A stretch of 41,255 bases of DNA from an uncultured Methylococcaceae bacterium (GTDB taxonomy: Bacteria; Pseudomonadota; Gammaproteobacteria; Methylococcales; Methylococcaceae): the NCBI GenBank assembly GCA_903910005.1, contig CAIVXW010000040.1, forward strand, positions 1 through 41,255, read 5' to 3'. The translations under genes and the position numbers were made by a program. Position 1 is the first letter of the stretch. Every line of letters begins with the position of its first letter. The notes below the pieces were generated by a model, which saw nothing but the letters and a program-made list of their open reading frames with translations, did not search any database and had not been told where the DNA came from. Positions 30,022 to 38,928 of this stretch are shown one piece after another.

Positions 30022-32055
30022 ATGGTTTCAATTACCTCAAGCGGGCTGGGTTCCGGCATGGATATCAACGGCCTGGTCACCAAACTGGTGGAAGCTGAAA
30101 AAGCCCCGGCCGTCACCCGGCTTGATAAAGCCGAGGCGAAAATACAGGCCAGGATTTCCGCCTACGGTTCATTCAAAAGTGCCCTGTCTGCGGTCAGGGA
30201 CAGTTTGGCGGTGTTGGGTAAGGCTCAGACCTTTCAGAAAGTCAGCGCAACTTCCAGTGACAACACGGTACTGACGGCTACTGCAGGTATCAATGCCGAT
30301 GCCGGCAAGTACCGAATGGAGGTGCAACGACTGGCCCAAAACCATGCCTTGTCCAGTAAAAGCCATGATTCTGCCAGCGCGGTGGTGGGTTCAGGAACCC
30401 TGACCATCAAATTCGGCACAACCCAGTACGACGCGGGTACTGATACTTATGCGGGGTTCACCCAGAATCCTGACAAGGGTACCCTGACCCTCACCATTGA
30501 CGATTCAAACAACACCCTGACCGGGATTCGTGATGCCATCAACAAATCGGCAGCGGGTGTCACGGCGTCCATCGTTTATAATGGCAGCGGCCATCAACTG
30601 GTGTTGAACAGCACTGATAGCGGTGCCAAAAACAGCCTGCAAATAGCGGTAACAGACACTTCTGATGGCAACAATACCGATAACCTGGGCTTGTCGGCAC
30701 TGGCGTTCAACCAGACGGCGACCCACCTGACCCAGAATCAGGTAGCTCAGGATGCCCAGTTGTCGATTAACGGACTGGCTGTGAACAGCAGCACCAATAC
30801 CATCACGGACGCCCTGAAGGGCGTTACGCTTAACTTGCAGCAGGCCCAGGTGGGTAAATTCGTTTCACTGGATGTCAGTTATGCGGATACCGACGTCAAA
30901 ACTGCCGTCAGTACTTTTGTGGACAAATTCAATGAACTGGCCCGGAACGTCAGCACCGCAGCCACCTATGATCCCCAAACCCGAACCGCCGGCATTTTGC
31001 TGGGAGAGTCTACCGTCATCAATACCATGTCGCGCCTCAGGGCTGAACTGGGTAAAACTGTGACGGGGTTGACCGGGACGACCCGCAGTCTGGCCGACAT
31101 CGGAATCACCACTCAGAAAGACGGTACCCTGAGTTTCGACAGTGCCAAACTGAGTAAGGCGTATGCCACAGATCGTACCGCTGTTGCCGCCTTGTTTGCC
31201 GTAACCGGGCGACCGAGCGACAGTTCAAACCTGTATGTCAGCAGCACACGGGACACGCTGGCAGGCCAGTATGGCGTAGAGGTCACCCAGTCAGCCAGCC
31301 AGGGATTGTTGAGTGGTTCAAGCGTAGTCGGCGGTGTTTTTCCCCTGGCGGTGAGTGAACCCAACAACAGCCTGAAAATCAAGGTGAACGGTGTGCAGTC
31401 CGGCAGCATCACCTTGACGCCGACAAGTTATGCGTCGGGGAGCGAACTGGCTGCTGAATTACAGACCCGCATCAATGGCGACAGCACACTCAGATTGAGT
31501 GGAACTGCCGTCAAGGTAAGTTTCAGTAACGACCAGTTCCAGATTCAGTCCAATTCATATGGCGCATCGTCCCAGGTCGAAATCACCGGGATCAATGCCC
31601 AGTTGTCTGCTTCCCTGGGGTTGGCAACCGGTGTCGGTGTTGCCGGTCATAATGTGACAGGGACGATTAACGGCGAAGTGGCCGAGGGGGACGGTCAGGT
31701 TCTGACCGCCATTAGCGGTTCTGCCAAGGGGTTGAGCCTGCTGATGGAGGGGTCGCGAACCGGTACACGCGGAACCGTCGACTTTACCCGTGGCATCATG
31801 GAACAAATAAACAGCGTCTTGTCCGCTGCACTGGACAACAACGGTATGCTGGCGGTTCGTACCAAGGGTTTAAGCACATCCATCACCGACATTACCCGCC
31901 AGCGTACCGATTTATCAACCCGCATGGAAACCTACCAGCGGCAGTTGTACATCCGATTCAACGCAATGGATTCCATGATGGGCAAGTTACAGGCGACCAG
32001 TACCTACCTGACCCAGCAAATCACTGCCCTTAATGCCGCCAACAAGCAAAATTAG
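30022..32055 (+). CDS. fliD: Flagellar filament cap protein FliD
   Basis: A 677-residue hook-associated protein 2, the cap under which flagellin polymerises. The N-terminus ITSSGLGSGMDINGLVTKLV and the coiled C-terminus RQRTDLSTRMETYQRQLYIR then FNAMDSMMGKLQATSTYL are diagnostic. The middle has Flagellin_IN-type repeats (DAQLSINGLAVNSSTNTITD, GVTLNLQQAQVG) and an additional D2/D3-like insertion with IKVNGVQSGSITL and GTINGEVAEGDGQVL, which makes it longer than the enteric protein (about 470). ATG 30022 has GAAGGT upstream, and the gap from flaG is 38 nt. It is probably cotranscribed with flaG, fliS and fliT. Confidence 0.96.
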   Translation: MVSITSSGLGSGMDINGLVTKLVEAEKAPAVTRLDKAEAKIQARISAYGSFKSALSAVRDSLAVLGKAQTFQKVSATSSDNTVLTATAGINADAGKYRMEVQRLAQNHALSSKSHDSASAVVGSGTLTIKFGTTQYDAGTDTYAGFTQNPDKGTLTLTIDDSNNTLTGIRDAINKSAAGVTASIVYNGSGHQLVLNSTDSGAKNSLQIAVTDTSDGNNTDNLGLSALAFNQTATHLTQNQVAQDAQLSINGLAVNSSTNTITDALKGVTLNLQQAQVGKFVSLDVSYADTDVKTAVSTFVDKFNELARNVSTAATYDPQTRTAGILLGESTVINTMSRLRAELGKTVTGLTGTTRSLADIGITTQKDGTLSFDSAKLSKAYATDRTAVAALFAVTGRPSDSSNLYVSSTRDTLAGQYGVEVTQSASQGLLSGSSVVGGVFPLAVSEPNNSLKIKVNGVQSGSITLTPTSYASGSELAAELQTRINGDSTLRLSGTAVKVSFSNDQFQIQSNSYGASSQVEITGINAQLSASLGLATGVGVAGHNVTGTINGEVAEGDGQVLTAISGSAKGLSLLMEGSRTGTRGTVDFTRGIMEQINSVLSAALDNNGMLAVRTKGLSTSITDITRQRTDLSTRMETYQRQLYIRFNAMDSMMGKLQATSTYLTQQITALNAANKQN

Positions 32056-32075
32056 TCTTACGAGAGTCCTGAACC

Positions 32076-32477
32076 ATGAGATCCGCCAGCCATGCCCTGA
32101 ACGAATACAGACAAACCTACGTCGAAGCCGGCGGTGTGTATGCCGATCCGCATAGCCTCATTTCCATGTTGTTTGGCGGGTTGCAGGAGCGCATTGCCAT
32201 AGCCAGGGGGGCTTTGCAGCGGAAAGATCACGCCGTCAAGGGCAAGGCCGTCAGCCAGTCCATCGAGATACTGGCGTACCTGCAATCCTGTCTGAATGTA
32301 GAGCAGGGCGGAGAGATTGCCAAAAATCTGGACGGCCTTTATGCCTACATGAGCCAGCAACTGTTCATGGCGGGTGCCAACAATGATGACGCCCTGTTTG
32401 AGGAAGTGAAGTATTTGCTGGCCGAGATTCAAAGCGGTTGGGACGGCATACGCAGCCAGGTCGTCGGCAAAAGTTGA
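32076..32477 (+). CDS. fliS: Flagellar export chaperone FliS
   Basis: A 133-residue cytosolic chaperone that binds the C-terminal D0 helix of flagellin to prevent premature polymerisation. The family pattern is clear: ALNEYRQTYVEAGGVYADPH then LISMLFGGLQERIAIARGAL, KGKAVSQSIEILAYLQSCLN and GEIAKNLDGLYAYMSQQL. The length is typical (120-140). It starts at ATG 32076, 20 nt after the fliD stop, with GAGAG upstream. Its stop overlaps a TTG that may start fliT (TTGA). Confidence 0.96.
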   Translation: MRSASHALNEYRQTYVEAGGVYADPHSLISMLFGGLQERIAIARGALQRKDHAVKGKAVSQSIEILAYLQSCLNVEQGGEIAKNLDGLYAYMSQQLFMAGANNDDALFEEVKYLLAEIQSGWDGIRSQVVGKS

Positions 32478-32827
32478 GCAGCCCGGATCCCGATCAGCCT
32501 GATCTGCTTCAGCAGATTGACCGCGTCCTGCAACTGACCGGCCATCTGGCAGCGGTTGTCGCGGCGGGTCAGTGGGATGAGGCAGAGCGTACGGAAATCG
32601 AACGTTTAGGCTTGCTGGATGAACTGTCAGCAGCACTGGCGGCGGTTTCAGACCGGGCGACGCTTGAACCGGTGCTGGAACGAATGCGGGTCGCCCTGGC
32701 ACTGAATGAAACCCTGGTCGAATCCCTTGCCCGCGAGCGCGGTCAGGTAGCCCGTGAACTCCGGCAACTCAACAATGCCGCCCAGGCCGAACGCGAATAC
32801 CGCAGTTATTTTGACGACTCAGCCTGA
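32474..32827 (+). CDS. fliT: Flagellar chaperone FliT-like protein
   Basis: About 117 residues, almost entirely helical and acidic. It has the pattern LLQQIDRVLQLTGHLAAVVA then AGQWDEAERTEIERLGLLDE, a three- to four-helix bundle like FliT, the export chaperone of the cap protein FliD and modulator of FlhDC in enterics. Position after fliS is the main support, since FliT sequences are poorly conserved. The start is uncertain: TTG 32474 overlaps the fliS stop (TTGA) and gives a natural N-terminus; TTG 32438 would overlap fliS by 40 nt. No membrane segment. Confidence 0.78.
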   Translation: MSSPDPDQPDLLQQIDRVLQLTGHLAAVVAAGQWDEAERTEIERLGLLDELSAALAAVSDRATLEPVLERMRVALALNETLVESLARERGQVARELRQLNNAAQAEREYRSYFDDSA

Positions 32828-32844
32828 CATGCCGCCCGGGTGTT

Positions 32845-33669
32845 TCATCCGCGCTGAAGAATCCACTCCAGTACCAGCTTGCTGCCCAGATAGGCCAGCA
32901 TCAGCGAAATAAAACCTCCCAGTGTCCAGCGAATGGCCACCTGTCCGCGCCAGCCGTAACGCACCCTCCCTGCCAGTACCACCGCAAAAAACACCCAGGC
33001 CAGAATGGACAATACCGTCTTGTGGGCCAGGTGCTGGGCGAACATGTTTTCCAGAAATATAAATCCGCTGCCGAGCGATACCGTCAACAGCGCGAAACCA
33101 CCCCCAATCAGTTGGAACAGCAGGTTTTCCATGGTTTGCAGCGGCGGTAGCGAGCGGATCAGGGGCGATGCCATCTGCCGGGTTCTGAGTCCGCGATCCT
33201 GCAAGGCCAGCAACAAGGCCTGCATTGCCGCGATGTTAAGCAGACTAAAGGCCAGCATGGATGACAAAATGTGTACCGTCATGGGCCACGAATGATTGTG
33301 GACACCATGGCTTGCCGCCGGGATGCCCAGTTTAAGGGCCAGAATTACCGCCGCAAGCGGATAAATAACGATGCCAAGTTTGTCGACCGGCTTGAAGGCC
33401 GCCGCCAGCAACAGCATCAGCACGGCCACCCCTGAAACCAGCGACAGCGCGTTCAGCAGGCTGAAGTCCAGACCGGTCTCCGGTTGGATCGACCCCAGCC
33501 AGAGTACGCCATGTGGAATAAGGGCCAGCCAGCCCAAAGCCAGTATGCCTGCCCGAATACCTGGCGGGTGTTTGCTGCTTCGATAGTCAAACCGCAGGGA
33601 ACGGATCGTGCCGATGGTAGCAGCCATATAGGCAATGATGGCGAACAGGCTCAGTGTGGTTGCGTTCAT
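32845..33669 (-). CDS. ypjD: CcsA/YpjD-like cytochrome c assembly family membrane protein
   Basis: A 274-residue protein with about 8 hydrophobic helices of the cytochrome c assembly (CcsA/HemX) family. Features: a conserved His at PHGVLW, SHGVHNHSWPMTVHILSSML with the paired His region, and LAHKTVLSILAWVFF with a further His, consistent with haem-handling membrane proteins. It is divergent from ffh, exactly as ypjD (corE) is in E. coli and many gammaproteobacteria. The role in haem or metal handling is not settled for this subgroup. The minus-strand ribosome binding site GGAGGAG precedes ATG 33669. Confidence 0.9.
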   Translation of the reverse strand: MNATTLSLFAIIAYMAATIGTIRSLRFDYRSSKHPPGIRAGILALGWLALIPHGVLWLGSIQPETGLDFSLLNALSLVSGVAVLMLLLAAAFKPVDKLGIVIYPLAAVILALKLGIPAASHGVHNHSWPMTVHILSSMLAFSLLNIAAMQALLLALQDRGLRTRQMASPLIRSLPPLQTMENLLFQLIGGGFALLTVSLGSGFIFLENMFAQHLAHKTVLSILAWVFFAVVLAGRVRYGWRGQVAIRWTLGGFISLMLAYLGSKLVLEWILQRG

Positions 33670-33694
33670 GAAATATGCTCTCCTCCCCTTAGTC

Positions 33695-33703
33695 TGGCAT
33701 AAT
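33695..33703 (+). promoter_or_regulatory. Possible extended -10 promoter for ffh
   Basis: TGGCATAAT matches an extended -10 (TGn plus a TATAAT-like hexamer, 5 of 6). The -35 at 17-bp spacing is poor (ATGCTC). The predicted start is near 33710, about 50 nt before the ffh ATG. Confidence 0.35.
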
Positions 33704-33760
33704 GTGGCATCAAGATGAAGTTCGGACGGAATTGTTACAGGTTGACCCAGGTTTTTTCAC

Positions 33761-35140
33761 ATGTTTGATAATTTAACAGAACGCTTTACCCAGACACTCA
33801 AGAAGATCAGCGGCCAGGGACGACTGACTGACGACAATATACAGGAAGCACTGGGAGAGGTGCGAACCGCCCTGCTGGAGGCCGATGTGGCCCTGCCGGT
33901 GGTCAAGGAATTCACCACCCAGGTCAAACAACGGGCGGTGGGGCAGGAGGTGGTCGGTAGCCTGACGCCAGGCCAGACCTTTATCAAGGTGGTTTACGAC
34001 GAACTCGTCACCATCATGGGCCAGGAGGGCGAACCGCTCAGTTTTGCCACCCAACCACCCGCCGTCATTCTGATGGCCGGTTTGCAGGGTGCCGGTAAAA
34101 CCACCACGGTGGCTAAACTGGCCCGCTGGATCAAGGAAAACGAAAAGCGTTCGGTGATGGTGGCCAGTGCTGACGTGTACCGACCCGCCGCCATAGAGCA
34201 ACTGCAAACCCTGGCGGCAGATGTGGGGGTCGACTTTTTCCCCAGTGATCCTTCCCAGCATCCAATCGACATTGCCCGGGGAGCCATTGATTTGGCCCGC
34301 CGTAAATATAAGGATGTCCTCATACTGGACACGGCCGGTCGCCTGCACGTGGATGAGGAAATGATGGATGAAATCCGCCAGTTGCACGCCACGATCAAGC
34401 CCATAGAAACCCTGTTCGTGGTGGATGCCATGACCGGTCAGGATGCGGCCAACACGGCCAAAGCCTTTGGTGAGGCACTGGATTTGACCGGGGTCATCCT
34501 GACCAAAGCCGACGGCGATGCCCGGGGGGGGGCCGCCCTGTCAGTGCGCTACATCACCGGCAAGCCCATCAAGTTCATTGGCATGGGTGAAAAATCCACA
34601 GCCCTGGAACGGTTCCATCCCAACCGGATCGCCTCCCGTATTCTGGGCATGGGCGACATCCTCACCCTGGCGGAAGAAGTCGAACGTAACCTCGACAAGG
34701 CCAAGGCTGAAGGCCTGATGAAGAAACTGCAAAAAGGCAAACCCTTCAACCTGGATGATTACTACGAACAATTAATGCAGTTGCAGCGAATGGGAGGGAT
34801 GATGGCCGTTATGGAAAAACTGCCCTTCATGTCAGGCTTGCCACAGGATGTCAAAAGCAAGGTGAACGACAAGGAAGTATTTCGCCATGTTGCCATTATT
34901 CAGTCCATGACCCGCCAGGAACGGAGCCAGCCCGAAATCATCAATCCCTCCCGCAAGAACCGGATTGCCCGGGGGGCTGGCATTGATGTTCAGGAACTCA
35001 ACACCATGCTCAAACAGTTTGAGCAAATCAGAAAGATGATGAAAACCTTCAAGAAGAAAAATCTGCTGGAGTTATTCAAGGGTGCCAAGGGCAAATTACC
35101 CAAAGGCGGTATGCCGCCCATGCCGCCAGGGCGTCGCTGA
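33761..35140 (+). CDS. ffh: Signal recognition particle protein Ffh
   Basis: A 459-residue SRP54 homologue that binds 4.5S RNA and signal peptides of inner-membrane proteins. The N domain covers residues 1-95. The G domain has the P-loop GLQGAGKTTT (about 107-116), DTAGRLHVD (about 190), TKADGDARGGAAL and GMGEKSTALERFHP. The methionine-rich M domain begins after SRILGMGDILTLAEEVERNL and includes LQRMGGMMAVMEKLPFMSGL. It ends with GAKGKLPKGGMPPMPPGRR. Length and order are standard. coaX follows after 6 nt. Confidence 0.98.
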   Translation: MFDNLTERFTQTLKKISGQGRLTDDNIQEALGEVRTALLEADVALPVVKEFTTQVKQRAVGQEVVGSLTPGQTFIKVVYDELVTIMGQEGEPLSFATQPPAVILMAGLQGAGKTTTVAKLARWIKENEKRSVMVASADVYRPAAIEQLQTLAADVGVDFFPSDPSQHPIDIARGAIDLARRKYKDVLILDTAGRLHVDEEMMDEIRQLHATIKPIETLFVVDAMTGQDAANTAKAFGEALDLTGVILTKADGDARGGAALSVRYITGKPIKFIGMGEKSTALERFHPNRIASRILGMGDILTLAEEVERNLDKAKAEGLMKKLQKGKPFNLDDYYEQLMQLQRMGGMMAVMEKLPFMSGLPQDVKSKVNDKEVFRHVAIIQSMTRQERSQPEIINPSRKNRIARGAGIDVQELNTMLKQFEQIRKMMKTFKKKNLLELFKGAKGKLPKGGMPPMPPGRR

Positions 35141-35146
35141 AACGGC

Positions 35147-35944
35147 GTGGCAATCGGGCGTCTGCTACTCGATATCGGCAATACCCGGATCAAGTGGGCC
35201 ATTACGGGTGGCGATGTGCCGGTTCCGGGTGAGCCGATTCCTACCCATCCGCACAGCCTGGACGCCCTGTTGACGTCAGCGTGGCGAACGCTGGATCGAC
35301 CCGGGCAGGTATGGATGGCCTGTGTAGCCGGTTCCGGGGTGGCAGTGGCAGTCGAGTCATGGCTTCGGCAACAATGGGATTGTCCGCTGTACCATGCCCG
35401 CACTACCCCGGAAGCCCTGGGGGTAGTCAATGCCTACACTGAACCGGCCCGCCTGGGGGTGGATCGCTGGTTGTCGCTGATTGCAGCCCGTCGGTTGTGC
35501 CTGCAACCGGTCTGTGTGGCGGGTTGTGGTACCGCATTGACCCTCGACACCCTCGACGGTCTGGGGCGGCATCAGGGCGGTATCATCAGTCCGGGGCTGA
35601 GGCTCATGCACCAGACCCTGACTCGGGGGGCCGAACAACTCCGCCATATTCCCCAACCTGCTGACATGACCGTACCGCTGATGCCGCTTGAGGGTTGCCT
35701 GGCGACCAATACGCAAGAAGCGATGATGGCAGGCTGTGTTGAGGCTTGTCTGGGCCTGATTGAACGGGTTTACACCCGATTCGCCCGTTGTCATGACGGC
35801 AACGGCGAGGGGAGTCGCCTGATTCTGACCGGCGGAGACGCCGGGTTGCTGGCAAGGCATCTGACCCTACCCTGCCAGGTGGAACCTGATCTGGTGTTGA
35901 AAGGGCTGCACTGGCTGGCTGAATCGGTTGCTGACAGTTGCTGA
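35147..35944 (+). CDS. coaX: Type III pantothenate kinase CoaX
   Basis: A 265-residue kinase making phosphopantothenate, first step of coenzyme A synthesis, in the ASKHA fold. LLLDIGNTRIKWA (phosphate-1 motif), LGVDRW with the catalytic Asp (near residue 106), CGTALTLDTL (phosphate-2), GGIISPGLRLM and LILTGGDAGLL are present. The usual 'DxGTA' at phosphate-2 reads GCGTA here: the conserved Asp is replaced by Gly, which a single A-to-G change of the Asp codon would produce. The start is GTG 35147, 6 nt after ffh. It overlaps the open frame of the SPOR gene but not its likely start. Confidence 0.92.
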   Translation: MAIGRLLLDIGNTRIKWAITGGDVPVPGEPIPTHPHSLDALLTSAWRTLDRPGQVWMACVAGSGVAVAVESWLRQQWDCPLYHARTTPEALGVVNAYTEPARLGVDRWLSLIAARRLCLQPVCVAGCGTALTLDTLDGLGRHQGGIISPGLRLMHQTLTRGAEQLRHIPQPADMTVPLMPLEGCLATNTQEAMMAGCVEACLGLIERVYTRFARCHDGNGEGSRLILTGGDAGLLARHLTLPCQVEPDLVLKGLHWLAESVADSC

Positions 35945-35960
35945 ATGGCGAGAGTGTCAC

Positions 35961-36668
35961 ATGCACATGTTGTTTTTTCTGGTCGTAGTGGCCAATTTGC
36001 TGCTGTTTTTTTGGGAGACCGGCTACCGACACCCGCCTGTCACTGAAGCCAGCAGCAAAGACCTGGTGTTACCCGGAACCATCCAATCCATCGTCCTCAC
36101 CGGTGAGTCCCGGCCGTCGTCACTCAGGCCTGCTGCGCCCATAAAAACCGACACGGTACCAACCCCGCCCGCATCCTCACTGGCCCTTCCCGGCAACTGC
36201 CTTGAAATTGGGCCGTATCCCACCTCGGCCCAGGCGACTGAACTCCAGCAATTGATGTTGCCACAGGCTCCCGGAATCAGGATCATCCCCCGCAGTGAAG
36301 CCCGCAATGACAGTTGGTGGGTACTCGTTCCCAAGGCCGAGAACATGGAGGTGGCCAAAGCCAGACGGCAGATGTTGCTGGACAAGGGCGTCAAGGATTT
36401 CTGGCTGTTCAACAAGGGAGAATTGCAGGGAGCCATTTCGCTGGGATTGCACGAAACCCGGGAAAAGGCCGAATCCGCCCAACGCCAGTTTCTGGAAAAG
36501 GGCATTGTCAGCGAGATTGTCCCCCGTTCCTCCCACAATGAAACCTACTGGTTGCACATACCCTGGAATCGCCCGCCACTGGCACTGGATGAAGTATTGC
36601 AAACACTCCGAATGCAGAATTCCGAACTCAGGATACCCCAACCGGTGAGTTGTCCCCATGACGTATGA
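35961..36668 (+). CDS. SPOR-domain protein
   Basis: A 235-residue protein with an N-terminal membrane anchor (MHMLFFLVVVANLLLFFWETG), a Pro/Thr-rich linker (about 30-75) and a C-terminal SPOR-like domain. That domain contains CLEIGPYPTSAQATELQQLM, then VLVPKAENMEVAKARRQMLL and LGLHETREKAESAQRQFLEK. SPOR domains bind denuded peptidoglycan, typically at division sites. Placement after coaX is a known gammaproteobacterial arrangement. ATG 35961 has GAGAG upstream; the frame is open to 35928 but without support. It overlaps the GTPase gene by 11 nt. Confidence 0.87.
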   Translation: MHMLFFLVVVANLLLFFWETGYRHPPVTEASSKDLVLPGTIQSIVLTGESRPSSLRPAAPIKTDTVPTPPASSLALPGNCLEIGPYPTSAQATELQQLMLPQAPGIRIIPRSEARNDSWWVLVPKAENMEVAKARRQMLLDKGVKDFWLFNKGELQGAISLGLHETREKAESAQRQFLEKGIVSEIVPRSSHNETYWLHIPWNRPPLALDEVLQTLRMQNSELRIPQPVSCPHDV

Positions 36669-38322
36669 ATCGTTGCTGCAGCAAGCCCGGGAGTGGGCCG
36701 AGTGGGCGCGACAGGAGCATTGGCTGAGTGCTGCGGCACTCAAAACACTCAACGAACTGGAACAGCGCGGTCCGGCCTCATTGTTTGCCGGTCAGATTGA
36801 CCGCCCCCTGGTGGCCGCTTTCTTTGGTGGAACCGGCGTAGGCAAAAGCACCCTGCTGAACCGGCTGGCGGGTCAGGCAGTTGCCCGCACCGGTGTAGAG
36901 CGACCCACCTCGCGGGAAATTTCCCTGTATCTGCACGAATCGGTCACCCGCCTGCATCTGCCGCCGGGCTGCCCGCTGCAACAGGTGCGTCAGGCCATCC
37001 ATCACAATGATGACAGACGGCATGTACTGTGGGTGGATATGCCGGATATCGACAGTGTGGAGCAGGGCAACCGTGATCTGGTGCTGGCCTGGCTGCCTCA
37101 TGTCGATGTGGTGATTTATGTGGTCAGCCCCGAGCGTTACCGCGACGACCAGGGATGGCGGTTGCTGCGTAGCCACGGAGACCGTCACGCCTGGTTGTTT
37201 GTCATCAACCAGTGGGACAGGGGTCATGAGATACAGTACCAGGATTTTCAGCAGTTACTGATCCGGGCCGGTTTTGTCGATCCCGTCATCTTGCGTACCG
37301 ATTGCCGCGACACCGAAGAACAGCGCAAGACGGATGATTTTGCACGACTGCAACGTCTCCTGGATGAATTAACCAACCGTCACGTGTTGAGCCAACTGGA
37401 ACACCGGGCTGATGCCATCCGTCTGGAAGCCCTGAGCGAGAGCCTGCGTGATGCCTTGAATGAACTGGGAAATACTGAAGGCTATACCGGGCTGGCATCG
37501 TTCCTGGCCGCCCGCCTTGAATCCGGACTGAAGGGCATCGTCGAGGGACTGGACTGGCCCATCCGCAACGTGGCCCGCGAGTTTGTCGGGCGCGAAGCCA
37601 GTCCGCTGAAGAAACGCCTACAACTGCTGTCAGCACCTTCAGCCGAGCCGGCGACACCCAAGCCATCCCGCCCGGTTGTCCTGTGGGATGACTGGGCCGA
37701 CAGCCAGTGGCGTGCTGTCATGGAGCAACTCCTGGTGGAAGCCGGTCAGCGCGGTCTGGCAACCCAACCACTCCGGCAAGCCCTGGACACCATTAACGGC
37801 CAGGTCGAACCCACGGTACTGGGTGAGGCCCAGCGCGGTTTACGTCAGGCCCTTCTGCGGCCAGGCCATGCCCTGCAGCGCGGTTTGCTGGCGTTTACCG
37901 GATTTCTGGCAGTGCTGTTGCCATTATCCGCGCTGGGCTGGGTATCCTTTCAGGTGGTGGACGGCTACCGCCAGGGCGTGCAGCATCAAGCCGCCTGGCT
38001 GGGCGTGGACTTTGCCATACACAGCAGTTTCCTGATTATCCTGGCCTGGCTGGTTCCCTTTTTTCTCAACCGTCTCCTGACCCCCTCTGCTGAGCGGAGT
38101 GCCATTCGGGGTTTACGCAATGGCATCCGGCTGGCACTGGGCAAACTGGAGGATCAAGTGCTGGCTGGCTTGAACCAACTGGAACAAAACCGGCACAATT
38201 TGCGGCAGGCCGGTCTGGCGATACTGGCCAGAACCGCTCAGGAAGACACCGGTCGCAGCACTGAAGGGAATCACAGCCTGATCGGACGGGTATTGCCTCA
38301 ACGCACCACACCCGATCCCTGA
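36658..38322 (+). CDS. Membrane-associated HSR1/dynamin-like GTPase
   Basis: A 554-residue GTPase. The P-loop is FFGGTGVGKSTLLNRL (about 57-65), G2 Thr is in RPTSREIS, G3 WVDMPDIDSV (near 128) has Met-Pro-Asp in place of the usual TPG, and G4 is NQWD (184-187). A helical middle region follows, then two hydrophobic segments (GLLAFTGFLAVLLPLSALGW near 415; FLIILAWLVPFFLNRLL near 460) and a charged helical end. This resembles YcjX/YfjP-like and dynamin-like membrane GTPases; the specific role is unknown. It is coupled to the SPOR gene by an 11-nt overlap, which suggests a shared envelope or division role. Confidence 0.82.
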   Translation: MTYESLLQQAREWAEWARQEHWLSAAALKTLNELEQRGPASLFAGQIDRPLVAAFFGGTGVGKSTLLNRLAGQAVARTGVERPTSREISLYLHESVTRLHLPPGCPLQQVRQAIHHNDDRRHVLWVDMPDIDSVEQGNRDLVLAWLPHVDVVIYVVSPERYRDDQGWRLLRSHGDRHAWLFVINQWDRGHEIQYQDFQQLLIRAGFVDPVILRTDCRDTEEQRKTDDFARLQRLLDELTNRHVLSQLEHRADAIRLEALSESLRDALNELGNTEGYTGLASFLAARLESGLKGIVEGLDWPIRNVAREFVGREASPLKKRLQLLSAPSAEPATPKPSRPVVLWDDWADSQWRAVMEQLLVEAGQRGLATQPLRQALDTINGQVEPTVLGEAQRGLRQALLRPGHALQRGLLAFTGFLAVLLPLSALGWVSFQVVDGYRQGVQHQAAWLGVDFAIHSSFLIILAWLVPFFLNRLLTPSAERSAIRGLRNGIRLALGKLEDQVLAGLNQLEQNRHNLRQAGLAILARTAQEDTGRSTEGNHSLIGRVLPQRTTPDP

Positions 38323-38376
38323 CCGCCCATTTCATTCGAGACCGGCTTCAATCTCCCCTGCCTGCTGCAAGGGGAA

Positions 38377-38404
38377 GGGCTTGAGGGTTCAAACCCGAGA
38401 GCCC
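38377..38404 (+). other. Hairpin between GTPase gene and creA
   Basis: GGGCT and AGCCC pair at the base, GGGTT and AACCC near the top, with a 3-by-3 internal loop. No T-run follows. It may mark the end of the ffh-coaX-SPOR-GTPase transcript. The centre GGTTCAAACC imitates a tRNA T-arm but no tRNA surrounds it. Confidence 0.3.
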
Positions 38405-38457
38405 GGTTGACCCGGCAAAGACTGGATTTTTTCAAAACAACCCAAGAGCAGCTTTCG

Positions 38458-38913
38458 ATGAAAAAAATTTTGCTGACGTTATCTGTCCTGTTGGGGAGTA
38501 CTACCCTGGCAGCCGACCCGGTTGGCTGTGTAACCACTGCCTGGAAGCTGATCGGTGCCAACCATCAGGTTTGTGTCAATGCCTTTGACGACCCCCGTGT
38601 ACCGGGCGTGACCTGTCACGTCAGTCAGGCCAAGACCGGTGGGGTCGCCGGGTCACTGGGGCTGGCGGAAGACCCGTCCCAGTTCTCCCTGGCCTGTCGT
38701 CAAACCGGGCCTATTACCCTGCCCGACAGTTTGCCGAAGGAAGAGAATGTCTTCGACGAAGACACCTCAATTTTCTTCAAGTCCACCCGCGTGATTCGTC
38801 TGCTGGACGCCCCCCACCGCACCCTGGTCTATCTGGCCATCAGTCGCAAACTGATCGAAGGAGCACCCGCCAACAGTGTCTCGACGGTTCCCATCATGCC
38901 CTGGGGTAAATAA
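38458..38913 (+). CDS. creA: CreA family protein
   Basis: A 151-residue secreted protein with a signal peptide (MKKILLTLSVLLGSTTLAA, cleaved near ADP). It aligns across its length with E. coli CreA: KLIGANHQVCVNAFDDPRVP then GVTCHVSQAKTGGVAGSLGL and AEDPSQFSLACRQTGPI, ending SVSTVPIMPWGK. The two central cysteines (GVTC, SLAC) may form a disulfide. The function of CreA is unclear despite its name 'catabolite regulation'. ATG 38458 is used since it opens the signal peptide; the frame runs open to 38407. Confidence 0.92.
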   Translation: MKKILLTLSVLLGSTTLAADPVGCVTTAWKLIGANHQVCVNAFDDPRVPGVTCHVSQAKTGGVAGSLGLAEDPSQFSLACRQTGPITLPDSLPKEENVFDEDTSIFFKSTRVIRLLDAPHRTLVYLAISRKLIEGAPANSVSTVPIMPWGK

Positions 38914-38928
38914 GAGGTCACCCGAACC

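Noticed and set aside
38384..38400. GGGTTCAAACCC as a tRNA T-arm
   Set aside because: No acceptor stem, anticodon arm or D-arm can be drawn around it; it is the top of a short hairpin.
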